Assembly (NCBI RefSeq): GCF_003970925.1
Contig: NZ_RWJF01000001.1
Coordinates: forward strand, 2,784,501 to 2,848,500
Direction: 5' to 3'
Source: Sphingomonas ginkgonis
Lineage (GTDB): Bacteria; Pseudomonadota; Alphaproteobacteria; Sphingomonadales; Sphingomonadaceae
DNA: 64,000 nt
Shown here: one piece after another, positions 33,688 to 41,890 of the stretch
Layout of the letters: every line of letters starts with the position of its first letter
How positions within the stretch are numbered: the first letter of the stretch is position 1
The notes under the pieces: model-generated
Told to the model about the DNA's origin: nothing
The model's database searches: none
What the model saw: only the letters and a program-made list of their open reading frames with translations
Position numbers and translations under genes: made by a program

Positions 33688-34935
33688 TCACCAGCGAAAT
33701 CGAAGGCTCGCCTGAAGCTGGTCCTGACTCTGGCTCGGCTCGAGTCCGATGTCCTCCCGCTGCTCGCGCCGGCTGGCGATATGAATGGCCTCCAGCCAGA
33801 GGCTGGTCGCCGGCGTGAGCTCGCGGTGGCCCGCGAGCGTGGCGGCCCATCCGCGCTCGTCATATTCATCGTCGATGTAACGGCCGCGGTTGCGGGTGCC
33901 GAACGCTTCCACCCTCGCCGCCACGCCGCCCCGCGGAAGATCGTGGACGAGCAGCGCGAACGCCGAGCGAAAACGATTGTCGATCCAGATCCGGCCGTCC
34001 TCGACCAGGCCCATCCGGGTCCGCCCGGTCAGCGCTTGGACCTTGAGCCGGGTGGCGGGCGCGAGGTCGACGACCGCACCCAGGTTGGTGAAGCGGGTTC
34101 GCCAGCCCCATTCGAGGTCTGCATTGACCGCTTCGGGGTCGCCGCGATTGTCGTAGTGGAACAGCTCGAGGTGGAACGGCAGCGGTGGGGACCAGCCGAG
34201 CCGGCCGTAGTAGCCGGGGCGCCGGGCGAAACCTGGCTTTACGTCGAGCAGCGGATGCGTGAAATGAGGCTGGGCCGCCTCGATCTCCTCCGACAGGATG
34301 GCGAGCGGCTGCGCCCTTCCGGCGAGCGTCACCCGGTCGTGCAGCGCCCAGCCGCGATAGGTCAGAAGCGCACCCGCCGTGTCGTTCGCCGCGATCGCCG
34401 CGCCGCTGACGACGAGGCGGTGCTCGCCCAGAGTCGCGGTGAGGCTCGCCTCGACCGCCGCCGGACGCACTTCCTCGCCGATCCAGCTGTTGATCGCACT
34501 GGGCGTGATCGTGTCGGTGACGTGCCAATCCGCGCCGCCATGCTCCAGGCTGACCGGTGGCCACAGCAGGCCGAGCCGGCCCGACCAGCGCAGCCGCCCG
34601 CCCTGCAGCGGCTTGATCGCCAGATAGGCCTGGCTGATCCCCCCGGTGATCCGGCCCGGACCGCCCTGCAGCGTTCCGACCACCACGCCCGACAGGTCCC
34701 AGCCGAACCGCGGCTGCCAGCTGAGGTCCGCCCGACCCAGCGTGGCGTTGACCCCCCGCTCCGAACCCAGCTTGCCGAGCCCGCCATCGAGCCAGCTGCG
34801 CTCCCCGTCGGCAGCGGTCAACCGCACGTCGCCGCCGGCGGACCAGGTGCCGGTCGCGACCGTCGACTGCGCCGCCGCCGGGGAGGCGACAAGCGCGGCG
34901 AGGCCGGCCAGGAAGCTGTACGCACGCAACGACAT
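33688..34935 (-). CDS. outer-membrane beta-barrel protein, function unknown
   Basis: A 415-residue exported protein starting MSLRAYSFLAGLAALVASPAAAQ. The mature part alternates short hydrophobic/aromatic strands such as GRADLSWQPRFGWDLSGVVVG and RLRWSGRLGLLWPP, with no cytoplasmic domain. The C-terminus LQASLRFRW ends in the aromatic residue expected of barrels inserted by BamA. A GTG start 7 codons earlier is less likely. First gene of the trio with the cupredoxin-like and GGDEF-EAL genes (41-base gap). No plug domain is present, so it is not a TonB receptor. Porin or assembly roles are possible. Confidence 0.75.
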   Translation of the reverse strand: MSLRAYSFLAGLAALVASPAAAQSTVATGTWSAGGDVRLTAADGERSWLDGGLGKLGSERGVNATLGRADLSWQPRFGWDLSGVVVGTLQGGPGRITGGISQAYLAIKPLQGGRLRWSGRLGLLWPPVSLEHGGADWHVTDTITPSAINSWIGEEVRPAAVEASLTATLGEHRLVVSGAAIAANDTAGALLTYRGWALHDRVTLAGRAQPLAILSEEIEAAQPHFTHPLLDVKPGFARRPGYYGRLGWSPPLPFHLELFHYDNRGDPEAVNADLEWGWRTRFTNLGAVVDLAPATRLKVQALTGRTRMGLVEDGRIWIDNRFRSAFALLVHDLPRGGVAARVEAFGTRNRGRYIDDEYDERGWAATLAGHRELTPATSLWLEAIHIASRREQREDIGLEPSQSQDQLQASLRFRW

Positions 34936-35162
34936 GGGCGCGCCTTGTAGCGCCACATGGTTAAGAGCTGCTCAACGAGCGAGCCGTTGACCACCGGAGC
35001 GGAGTGACTGAGCGTCCGCCGCGGGCTGTCGCAAATAGCGCCTTATCTTGGCGGCGATGTTGACGTGGCGGCGGTCGTCGTGGCAATCGGCCGGCGGCTC
35101 TCGACAGCCAGGCAAGCGCGTCGGCCCAGCAAGTCGGCCGCGTCTGCCTCGGTGGTCGGCGT

Positions 35163-35236
35163 GCGGGTATGATGTAATGGTAGCCTGTCAGCTTCCCAAG
35201 CTGAACGCGCGGGTTCGATTCCCGCTACCCGCTCCA
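35163..35236 (+). tRNA. tRNA-Gly (CCC)
   Basis: A 74-base cloverleaf with encoded CCA. The acceptor stem GCGGGTA pairs with TACCCGC, the anticodon stem-loop TCAGC-TTCCCAA-GCTGA has anticodon CCC, and the T-arm is CGGG-TTCGATT-CCCG. The D-arm contains AATGGTA as in other bacterial tRNA-Gly(CCC), but its stem pairing is weak. No integrated element is seen at its 3' end; the next gene starts normally. Confidence 0.96.
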
Positions 35237-35259
35237 GCCCTTCGTCCAGTCCCCGCTTC

Positions 35260-36132
35260 TCAGCCGACCGCCTCGCTGCGGCCGGGGTGACTGCCGGCCC
35301 GCTGCGGAAGCACGACGATGAGCAGGACGATCAGCCCGGCGAGCACGGCTGAGGCGAGCGGGCGGCTGATGTCGAGGCCGCCCTTGTCGAGCGGCTTGTC
35401 GAACAGGTCGCCCACCGTGGCGCCGAGCGGCCGGGTGAGGATGAAGGCCGCCCAGAACAGGGCGACGCGGCTGACCCGCGTCCCGAGATAGAGCAGGGCC
35501 AGCACCGCCAGCCCGGCCCCGAACACCATCGCACCGCCCGCATAGTCCGAGATGAGTCCGCCGGACCAGCCTTCGATTCCGTCGGCGAACCAGTCGCCCA
35601 GCGCGGTGCCGAGGGTCTGCGAGAAGGTGATCGTCAGCCAGTAGAAGAGCTCGGCCCGGGGCGTGACGATCTTGTTGACGTCGACCGTGCCGACGCTCGC
35701 CTTCCACCACGCGAGCGAGCCGAGGACCAGCGCGAGCAGCAGCAGCGACCCCCCGGGATAGCCGATGCCGAGGCTGCGGTCGGCGAAGTCGGCCAGGGTC
35801 GTGCCGGCGGTCGTCGAGGCGATGATGGTCGCCCAGTATAGCCAGGGATGGAACCGGCGGGCCCGCACCTGGACGGCGACCAGCACGGCAAGGAGCGCAC
35901 CGAAGATCAAAGTCCCGACCAGATAGCCGTTGAGGCCGGACGCGCCGGCTTCCGGCGTCGTCTCGCCCAGCCAGCTCATCGACACGGTGTCGCCGCCCGT
36001 CTCGCCCAAGGTGGTGGCGAGGATTTTCACGATCCAGAAGCCCAGCGTCACCGCCGGGACCTTGGACGACCGGGCTCCGTCGTTGGGGGGGTCCAGCGGA
36101 CCGGGACCGTCGTGTTCGTTACGCATCAGCAT
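35260..36132 (-). CDS. COG4705-type membrane protein with four internal repeats
   Basis: A 290-residue integral membrane protein of the uncharacterised COG4705 family with about 8 hydrophobic segments. Four times a helix carries a T/S-x-x-G-x-T-x-G/A-D-like motif: ILATTLGETGGD, STTAGTTLADF, SQTLGTALGDW and TRPLGATVGDL. This suggests internal duplication and a repeated polar membrane site. ATG 36132 has AGGTG 5 bases upstream; a second ATG is two codons later. Function unknown. It ends 23 bases from the tRNA-Gly gene on the other strand. Confidence 0.8.
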   Translation of the reverse strand: MLMRNEHDGPGPLDPPNDGARSSKVPAVTLGFWIVKILATTLGETGGDTVSMSWLGETTPEAGASGLNGYLVGTLIFGALLAVLVAVQVRARRFHPWLYWATIIASTTAGTTLADFADRSLGIGYPGGSLLLLALVLGSLAWWKASVGTVDVNKIVTPRAELFYWLTITFSQTLGTALGDWFADGIEGWSGGLISDYAGGAMVFGAGLAVLALLYLGTRVSRVALFWAAFILTRPLGATVGDLFDKPLDKGGLDISRPLASAVLAGLIVLLIVVLPQRAGSHPGRSEAVG

Positions 36133-36234
36133 CAAGTCACCTGCCTGAAGCGCGACAAGGCGGTTCGGGCGCCGGCTTGTCAAGCGGCGCGTCCGATGCG
36201 TTGATCGATCGTGCGAGACGGTCGTTCAACCCGC

Positions 36235-36534
36235 ATGACCGCAGCCGACCGCTTTCCCGTCAGCCCGGACGGCCGCTACTTCGTCGTGCGCGGGCGCCTG
36301 TGGCGGCGGACCAACCCGCATCTGCCCGAGGGCCGGCGCCGCTGCTGGGTCCGTGCGCTGATGAAGGCACGGCGCGCTCGGGACCGAGCCGGGGTCGAGC
36401 GGGCCAAGCGCGCGCTGGGCGAACGCGGACCGGTGTGGTGGACCGACGGCGCCCGCGACTGGAACCGGCATCTCGCCAAGAACACTCCCTATGCCGGCTG
36501 GTTTGCTTCGCTTCGTCCCGGCGGGGATGGCTGA
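36235..36534 (+). CDS. conserved hypothetical protein (basic, about 100 residues)
   Basis: A 99-residue soluble, strongly basic protein starting MTAADRFPVSPDGRYFVVRGRLWRR. It has several tryptophans and a conserved-looking core: VRGRLWRRTNPHLP, LMKARRARD, ALGERGPVWWTDGARDW, and a C-terminal NTPYAGW. I recognise it as a conserved hypothetical family common in sphingomonads and rhizobia, without assigned function. No signal peptide or cysteine pair. The intervening 67 bases to the next gene contain that gene's ribosome site. Confidence 0.7.
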   Translation: MTAADRFPVSPDGRYFVVRGRLWRRTNPHLPEGRRRCWVRALMKARRARDRAGVERAKRALGERGPVWWTDGARDWNRHLAKNTPYAGWFASLRPGGDG

Positions 36535-36601
36535 GAAGCACAACCGATGGAACCGGGCAGCCGCGGCCGGTTTTCCCCTGCAACCTGTAGGAGACTGAAC
36601 C

Positions 36602-36958
36602 ATGGAAGACGCCCGGATCTGGAGCATGGAAGAGAAGCTCTGGCGCGGGGGCGCCGACGTCTATGACGAGCTGGTCGACGAGAATGTCGTCATGGCCCTT
36701 CCCGCCGAACCCCACGTCTTCTCCCGCGAAAGGGCCAAGGAAGCGGTCAAGAGCACGCCGCACTGGGACGAGGTGCGCTTCTCCGACCAGCGGGTCGAGC
36801 GTCCCGAGGAGGGGCTGATCGTCATCGGCTACCGGGTCGAGGCAAGCGGCGGCGGACAGAGTTACGAGGCGTTCTGCACCAGCACCATCCGGCGGCTCGG
36901 CCATGAGGACTGGAAGGTCATCCAGCACAGCCAGCTGGTCCCGCTGACGATGGAATAG
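36602..36958 (+). CDS. SnoaL/DUF4440-like (NTF2 fold) small protein
   Basis: A 118-residue soluble protein starting MEDARIWSMEEKLWRGGADVYDELVDENVVMALP. The ELWxGGAD-type start, a central FSRERA segment and a C-terminal stretch (RRLGHEDWKVIQHSQLVPL) fit the NTF2-like DUF4440/SnoaL cone fold. Such proteins bind or process small hydrophobic ligands, or serve as stress proteins. AGGAG lies upstream of the ATG at a good distance. It converges with cinA, one base separating the stops. No catalytic role can be assigned. Confidence 0.75.
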   Translation: MEDARIWSMEEKLWRGGADVYDELVDENVVMALPAEPHVFSRERAKEAVKSTPHWDEVRFSDQRVERPEEGLIVIGYRVEASGGGQSYEAFCTSTIRRLGHEDWKVIQHSQLVPLTME

Positions 36959-36959
36959 G

Positions 36960-37721
36960 CTACTGGATCCCGCCGGCGACCGGTTCGCGGCCGAGCTCGC
37001 GGAGCCGGTCGCCGAGCGTGCCGGCCGCCGCCGATGCCAGGCCGGGATCCTCGGAGCGGATGACGAAATTGGCGCCGATCCGCCCCTCACGGAAGAAGGG
37101 ATAGCTGCCGATGCTGATCCCGGGCGTCGCCTTTTCCAGCGCGGCCAGCGTCTCGGCCACTTCGCTTTCGGGAACATAGGCGCCGACCGTCTCGGACACG
37201 AGTGGACGGCCGCCTTCCAGTGCCCCGGTCAGCGCGTCGAGCATGCCGGCCGCGATGTGCGGGACTCCAGCGAGAATGAAGAGATTGCCGATACGGATGC
37301 CGGGCGCGCCGGACATGCGGTTCGGGATGAGGTCGGCGCCCTTGGGCACCCGTGCCATTCGCAGCCGCGCGTCGGTGAGGCCGCCGCGCGTCTCATAGTG
37401 GCGCTCGAGGATCGCACGCGCCTCGGGGTGGACGATCACGCCGACGCCGAGCGCGGCGGCGATCGCGTCGACCGTGATGTCGTCGTGGGTTGGCCCGATC
37501 CCGCCGGTGGTGAAGAGATAGTCGTTGGCGGAACGCAGCGCGTTCACCGCGGCAACGATTTTCTCCTCGACATCCGGCACCACCCGGACCTCGGCCAGCC
37601 GGATGCCCTGCACGTTCAGCCAGGAGGCGAGCTGGGCGACATTCTTGTCCTGCGTCCGCCCCGACAGGATCTCGTCGCCGATCACGACGAGAGCGGCAGT
37701 CCAGATTCGGGAGCTCGTCAT
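36960..37721 (-). CDS. CinA N-terminal-type molybdopterin-binding-fold protein
   Basis: A 253-residue protein of the MoaB/Mog fold, matching the N-terminal COG1058 half of CinA. IGDEILSGRTQDKNVAQLASWL near residue 14 and TTGGIGPTHDDITVDAIAAAL near residue 69 are the hallmark motifs; MPEGA-type motif is replaced by VPKGADLIPN. In full-length CinA this domain is an ADP-ribose pyrophosphatase linked to a C-terminal NMN deamidase. The deamidase half is missing here and must be separate or absent. It is divergent from the DUF5694 gene across an 86-base gap holding a dyad. Confidence 0.85.
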   Translation of the reverse strand: MTSSRIWTAALVVIGDEILSGRTQDKNVAQLASWLNVQGIRLAEVRVVPDVEEKIVAAVNALRSANDYLFTTGGIGPTHDDITVDAIAAALGVGVIVHPEARAILERHYETRGGLTDARLRMARVPKGADLIPNRMSGAPGIRIGNLFILAGVPHIAAGMLDALTGALEGGRPLVSETVGAYVPESEVAETLAALEKATPGISIGSYPFFREGRIGANFVIRSEDPGLASAAAGTLGDRLRELGREPVAGGIQ

Positions 37722-37762
37722 CCTGTCCTCCTAGCGGACCCCGCCTGCTTGCGCGAGATGGC

Positions 37763-37792
37763 CAAGGTGTATTACGGTACTATGTCACCTTG
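37763..37792. promoter_or_regulatory. 30-bp inverted repeat between cinA-like and DUF5694 genes
   Basis: CAAGGTG and CACCTTG are 7-bp perfect arms separated by 16 AT-richer bases (including ATTACGGTACTAT). The site ends 15 bases before the ATG of the rightward gene. This geometry and the divergent position suit an operator for a dimeric repressor, but no regulator gene is adjacent. Confidence 0.45.
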
Positions 37793-37807
37793 AGGGAATG
37801 TCGATCC

Positions 37808-38866
37808 ATGCGCCGGCGCCTGCTCCTGCTGTTCACCGCCCTGCTCGCCGGGCCGGCCGTCGCCGCGCCGTCAGCCCCGCCGCTCGGCTGGCACCCGCCG
37901 GTCGCCGGCGACAGGACCCGGATCATGACGCTCGGCAGCGCGCACCTGTCGGGGATCAGGTCGGTGACCCCGGCGATGCTGGAGCCGCTGCTCGCCCGGC
38001 TGGCCGGCTTCCGGCCGACCATCATCACCCACGAGGGCGTCCCGGGCGAGCAGTGCGACATGATGCGCCGCTCGCCTCGCTACGCCGACGCGGTCGCGAA
38101 CTATTGCTGGGACCCGGCGCCCGCGCAGAAGCTCGCCGGCAAGACGCAGCAGGAAGCAGAGGAGGCGGCCGAAACCTTGCTCGAACGTGGCGGCCCGCGA
38201 ACGCCGGCGGAGCGGCGCCGGCTCGCGCTGCTGTTCCTCGCCGCCAACGAGCGGGCCTCGGCCTGGGTGCAGTGGCTGCGACTGGTGCCCGGCGAGCGGA
38301 TCGCCGCCGACGGGCTCGACCCGGCGATGATCGACGTGCTCGAGCGCAAGGGCAAGGCTCGCAACGAGAGCTACGACGTCGCGGCAATGCTCGCCGCGCG
38401 GCTCGGGCTCGAGCGCGTCTATTCGGTCGACGACCATTCGAGCGACGGGGCGATGCGGCACACCGACGGGCCGTTCGAGGCCACGATGACCCGCCACTTC
38501 GCGCGCGGCCGTGCTTCCCCCCTCGTCGCCGAGGAGCAGAAGTTCGAGGCTTCGCTCAAGGACGGCGCTTCGATGCTCGCCTTCTATCGCTGGCTCAACG
38601 ACCCCACGATCGCCGCGAAGCAGGGCCGGATGGATTTCGGCGGCGCCCAGTCCGCCGCCGATCTCGCGCCCTACGGCCGCCACTATGCCGCCTGGTGGGA
38701 CGTCCGCAACCTGCGCATGGCCGCCAACATCCGCGCCACCACCGTCGAGCATCCGGGCGGCCGGGTGCTCAACATCGTTGGCTCGTCGCACAAGCCATAT
38801 TACGATTGGCTGCTGAGCCAGATGGGCGATGTGGAGGTCGTGCCGGTCCAGCCCTTCCTGCGCTAA
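37808..38866 (+). CDS. exported DUF5694 (TraB/PrgY-like) protein
   Basis: A 352-residue protein with signal peptide MRRRLLLLFTALLAGPAVAA. DRTRIMTLGSAHLSG near the mature N-terminus, a central RLGLERVYSVDDHSSDG, and NIVGSSHKPYYDWLL near the C-terminus match DUF5694, a family distantly related to TraB/Tiki-like proteases. Paired motifs with conserved His (GSAHLSG and SSHKPYYDWLL) would be the catalytic or metal site if it is a TraB-like hydrolase. GAGGGA lies upstream of ATG 37808. Function unproven. Confidence 0.75.
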   Translation: MRRRLLLLFTALLAGPAVAAPSAPPLGWHPPVAGDRTRIMTLGSAHLSGIRSVTPAMLEPLLARLAGFRPTIITHEGVPGEQCDMMRRSPRYADAVANYCWDPAPAQKLAGKTQQEAEEAAETLLERGGPRTPAERRRLALLFLAANERASAWVQWLRLVPGERIAADGLDPAMIDVLERKGKARNESYDVAAMLAARLGLERVYSVDDHSSDGAMRHTDGPFEATMTRHFARGRASPLVAEEQKFEASLKDGASMLAFYRWLNDPTIAAKQGRMDFGGAQSAADLAPYGRHYAAWWDVRNLRMAANIRATTVEHPGGRVLNIVGSSHKPYYDWLLSQMGDVEVVPVQPFLR

Positions 38867-38889
38867 GCCGGATCGCCTATCTAGCGGGC

Positions 38890-39717
38890 ATGACCCAGTA
38901 CATGACCGTCGAGGCCGACGACCTCACCGAAGCCCGCAACGGCGTCATCAAGCTGCACGGATCCGAGGGCTTCGCGGGAATGCGCAAGGCGGGGCGGCTC
39001 GCGGCCGAGATCCTCGACGCGCTGGTCCCGCACGTCCAGCCAGGCGTCACCACGCAGGACCTCGACGACATCGTCAGCGCGATGACCCGCGACGCCGGAG
39101 CGATCCCGGCGACGATGAACTACCGCGGCTACACGCATAATTGCTGCATTTCGATCAATCATGTCGTCTGCCACGGGATCCCGTCGGACCGGCCCTTGAA
39201 GGACGGCGACATCCTCAACATCGACGTCACGCCGATCGTTGACGGGTGGCACGGCGATTCCAGCCGCATGTACCTCGTCGGCGACGTGCCGCTGAAGGCG
39301 CGCAAGCTGGTCGACGTGACCTACGAGTGCCTGATGCTGGGGCTGGAGCAGGCCCGGCCGGGCAACCGGCTGGGCGATGTCGCCAGCGCGATCCAGCGCC
39401 ATGCCGAGGCGCATCGCTACGGTGTCGTCCGCGACTTCTGCGGACACGGGGTCGGCCGGCTGTTCCACGACAGCCCGGAAGTCGTCCACGCCGGCCGCCC
39501 CGGCACCGGCCCAGAGCTTCGGCCGGGCATGATCTTCACGGTCGAGCCGATGATCAATATCGGCAAGCCCGACTGCAAGCTGCTCGACGACGGCTGGACC
39601 GCGGTGACCCGCGACCGCTCGCTCTCCGCGCAGTTCGAGCATTCGATCGGCATCACCGAGGACGGTTGCGAGATCTTTACGAAGAGCCCGGCCGGGTTCG
39701 ACAAGCCCCCCTACTAA
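38890..39717 (+). CDS. map: type I methionine aminopeptidase
   Basis: A 275-residue cytosolic metalloprotease removing the initiator methionine. Five metal ligands are recognisable: Asp in NIDVTPIVDGWHGDSSRM (two), His in CGHGVGRLFH, Glu in FTVEPMI and Glu in QFEHSIGI. MRKAGRLAAEIL near residue 32 is the conserved N-terminal helix. ATG 38890 is chosen; ATG 38902 (MTVEADD) would also fit. It lies 23 bases after the DUF5694 gene and just before glnB. Confidence 0.95.
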   Translation: MTQYMTVEADDLTEARNGVIKLHGSEGFAGMRKAGRLAAEILDALVPHVQPGVTTQDLDDIVSAMTRDAGAIPATMNYRGYTHNCCISINHVVCHGIPSDRPLKDGDILNIDVTPIVDGWHGDSSRMYLVGDVPLKARKLVDVTYECLMLGLEQARPGNRLGDVASAIQRHAEAHRYGVVRDFCGHGVGRLFHDSPEVVHAGRPGTGPELRPGMIFTVEPMINIGKPDCKLLDDGWTAVTRDRSLSAQFEHSIGITEDGCEIFTKSPAGFDKPPY

Positions 39718-40122
<405 letters not shown>

Positions 40123-40188
40123 GCACAGCGCGGTCTTGGGATCCCGTTGCGCCTTGTCCCTCTGCGACTGAACGCTAGAAGGCCGCTG

Positions 40189-40398
40189 ATGGACCTGCCG
40201 CCACCTTCGTCGATGCCTCCGGAAGAGCTGCGCGCCGCGATGCGCGCGCTCGGCTACCGGACGCAGGCGGATCTCGCCCAGGCGATCGGCGTCAGCCGTT
40301 CGGCCGTCAGTCTGTGGCTGGAAGGGAAGATCGGCGTGCCGCGGCCGGTCGCCATGCTGCTGCGGATGCTGATCGCCGCCCAGCGCCGCGCCTACTAG
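40189..40398 (+). CDS. small helix-turn-helix protein (Cro/XRE-like)
   Basis: A 69-residue protein starting MDLPPPSSMPPEELRAAMRALGY. A single HTH follows: RTQADLAQAIGVSRSAVSLWLEGK, with recognition helix SRSAVSLWLEG. AGAAGG lies 6 bases before the ATG. There is no sensor or dimerisation domain beyond a C-terminal helix (PVAMLLRMLIAAQRR). Such small XRE proteins are often auxiliary regulators or antitoxin-like, but no toxin partner is adjacent (the next gene is a DUF72 protein). Target unknown. Confidence 0.75.
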   Translation: MDLPPPSSMPPEELRAAMRALGYRTQADLAQAIGVSRSAVSLWLEGKIGVPRPVAMLLRMLIAAQRRAY

Positions 40399-40404
40399 GC
40401 CGAC

Positions 40405-41157
40405 ATGGCTGGCCGGATCCGGATCGGGATCGGCGGCTGGACCTACGAGCCGTGGCGCGGGCTCTTCTATCCGGAGGGATTGCCGCACAGGCGCGAGCTC
40501 GAGTTCGCCTCGGAGCGGATGGGCGCGATCGAGATCAACTCGACCTTCTACAGCCGCCAGTCGCCGGCGAGCTGGCAGAAGTGGGCGGACAGCACGCCCG
40601 ATGATTTCCGCTTCTCGCTCAAGGCCTCGCGCTTCTGCGTCACCCGCCCCAGGCTGGCCGACGCCGGCGACGGAATCGCCACCTACCTGGCGCAGGGCAT
40701 GGACCGGCTGGACGAGAAGCTCGGGCCGATCCTGTGGATGCTGGCTGCCCGCCGCCAGTTCGACGCGGACGACATCGCCGCCTTCCTGAAGCTCCTTCCG
40801 GCGAAGCTCGGTCCCCTTCCGCTCCGCCACGTGATCGAGCCTCGGCATGAAAGCTTCCGCGACGAGCGCTTCTATCGGCTTTGCCGGGACCGGAACGTGG
40901 CGATCGTGTTCGGCGACGACGACGAGTTCCCCTGCATCGACGCGGATACCGCCAACTTCCGCTACGCGCGGCTGCAGCGCATGCGGGAAGAGGTTACGAC
41001 CGGCTACGACAGACCTTCGCTCGACCGGTTCGCGGCGATGGCCACGGGCTGGCAACGCGGGGAGGATTGCTTTCTCTTCCTCATCAACGGCGCCAAGCTG
41101 AGGGCGCCGGCGGCGGCCCTGGCGCTGCAGCAGCGGCTCGGCATTGCACCCGCCTGA
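40405..41157 (+). CDS. DUF72-family TIM-barrel protein
   Basis: A 250-residue protein. IGIGGWTYEPWRGLFYPEGLP at the N-terminus, EINSTFYSRQSPASWQKWADSTPDDFRFSLKA near residue 47 and VIEPRHESF near 145 are the DUF72/YecE hallmarks. The family has a TIM-barrel fold and unknown function; nuclease or metal-dependent roles have been proposed. It starts 6 bases after the HTH gene, so the two are probably co-transcribed. It ends 22 bases before dapB. Confidence 0.9.
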   Translation: MAGRIRIGIGGWTYEPWRGLFYPEGLPHRRELEFASERMGAIEINSTFYSRQSPASWQKWADSTPDDFRFSLKASRFCVTRPRLADAGDGIATYLAQGMDRLDEKLGPILWMLAARRQFDADDIAAFLKLLPAKLGPLPLRHVIEPRHESFRDERFYRLCRDRNVAIVFGDDDEFPCIDADTANFRYARLQRMREEVTTGYDRPSLDRFAAMATGWQRGEDCFLFLINGAKLRAPAAALALQQRLGIAPA

Positions 41158-41179
41158 ACGCTCCGCCACAAGCGCGGGC

Positions 41180-41890
41180 ATGCCCACCGAGACCCCACCG
41201 ATCCGCATCGGCCTGATCGCTCCCGACGGCCGCATGGGCCGCGCCATCGCCGCGGCGGCCGAGGCCGACGGCGGGTTCATGTTCGACGCCGACCGGCCCG
41301 AGGTGCTGGTCGACTTCTCGGCCCCCGCCGCCCTCCCCGCCACGCTCGAGCGGGCACGCGCCACCCGCCTCCCGCTGCTGATCGGAACCACCGGGCTCGC
41401 GCCCGATGCGGACGCGCCGATTGAAGAGGCGGCGCGCGAAATCGCGGTGCTGCGCGCCGCCAACACCTCGCTCGGCGTGGCGCTGCTGGCCGAACTGGTC
41501 GAGCGCGCCGCGCGGGTGCTCGATCCCGCCTGGGACATCGAGATCGTCGAGGCGCACCACCGGATGAAGGCCGACGCGCCGTCGGGAACCGCGCTGGCGC
41601 TGGGCGAGGCGGCGGCGCGCGGGCGCGGCACGCCGCTCGCCGCCGAGCGCGGGCGCGACGGGGTCGGATTGTCGCGCGAGGCCGGAGCGATCGGCTTCGC
41701 GGCGGTGCGCGGCGGGACGGTCGCGGGCGATCATGACGTGATGTTCCTCGGCGCGCAGGAGCGGCTGATCCTTTCGCACCGGGCGGAGGACCGCTCGATC
41801 TTCGCGCGCGGGGCGCTTGCCGGGGCGCGGTTCCTGAAAGGCCGCGCACCCGGCCTCTACACGATGCGCGACGTGGTCGGCGCGCTGTGA
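41180..41890 (+). CDS. dapB: 4-hydroxy-tetrahydrodipicolinate reductase, short form
   Basis: A 236-residue enzyme of lysine and diaminopimelate synthesis. The dinucleotide loop reads IAPDGRMGRAIA in place of the usual GxxGRMG. LVDFSAP and LLIGTTGL follow, and the catalytic EAHHRMKADAPSGTALALGEA is intact (near residues 133-151). It is about 35 residues shorter than E. coli DapB because the segment after the first helix, including the usual ER-x-G-S cofactor loop, is missing. The C-terminal GLYTMRDVVG is typical. The stop overlaps the nth GTG by 4 bases. Confidence 0.9.
   Translation: MPTETPPIRIGLIAPDGRMGRAIAAAAEADGGFMFDADRPEVLVDFSAPAALPATLERARATRLPLLIGTTGLAPDADAPIEEAAREIAVLRAANTSLGVALLAELVERAARVLDPAWDIEIVEAHHRMKADAPSGTALALGEAAARGRGTPLAAERGRDGVGLSREAGAIGFAAVRGGTVAGDHDVMFLGAQERLILSHRAEDRSIFARGALAGARFLKGRAPGLYTMRDVVGAL

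Noticed and set aside
30762..34935. Annotation of the cupredoxin gene as true methylamine utilisation.
   Set aside because: No mau dehydrogenase subunits or amicyanin partners are present; the name is only a family label.
35048..35290. An 80-codon open frame crossing the tRNA-Gly gene.
   Set aside because: It would translate through the whole tRNA and part of the neighbouring gene; no ribosome site or homology.
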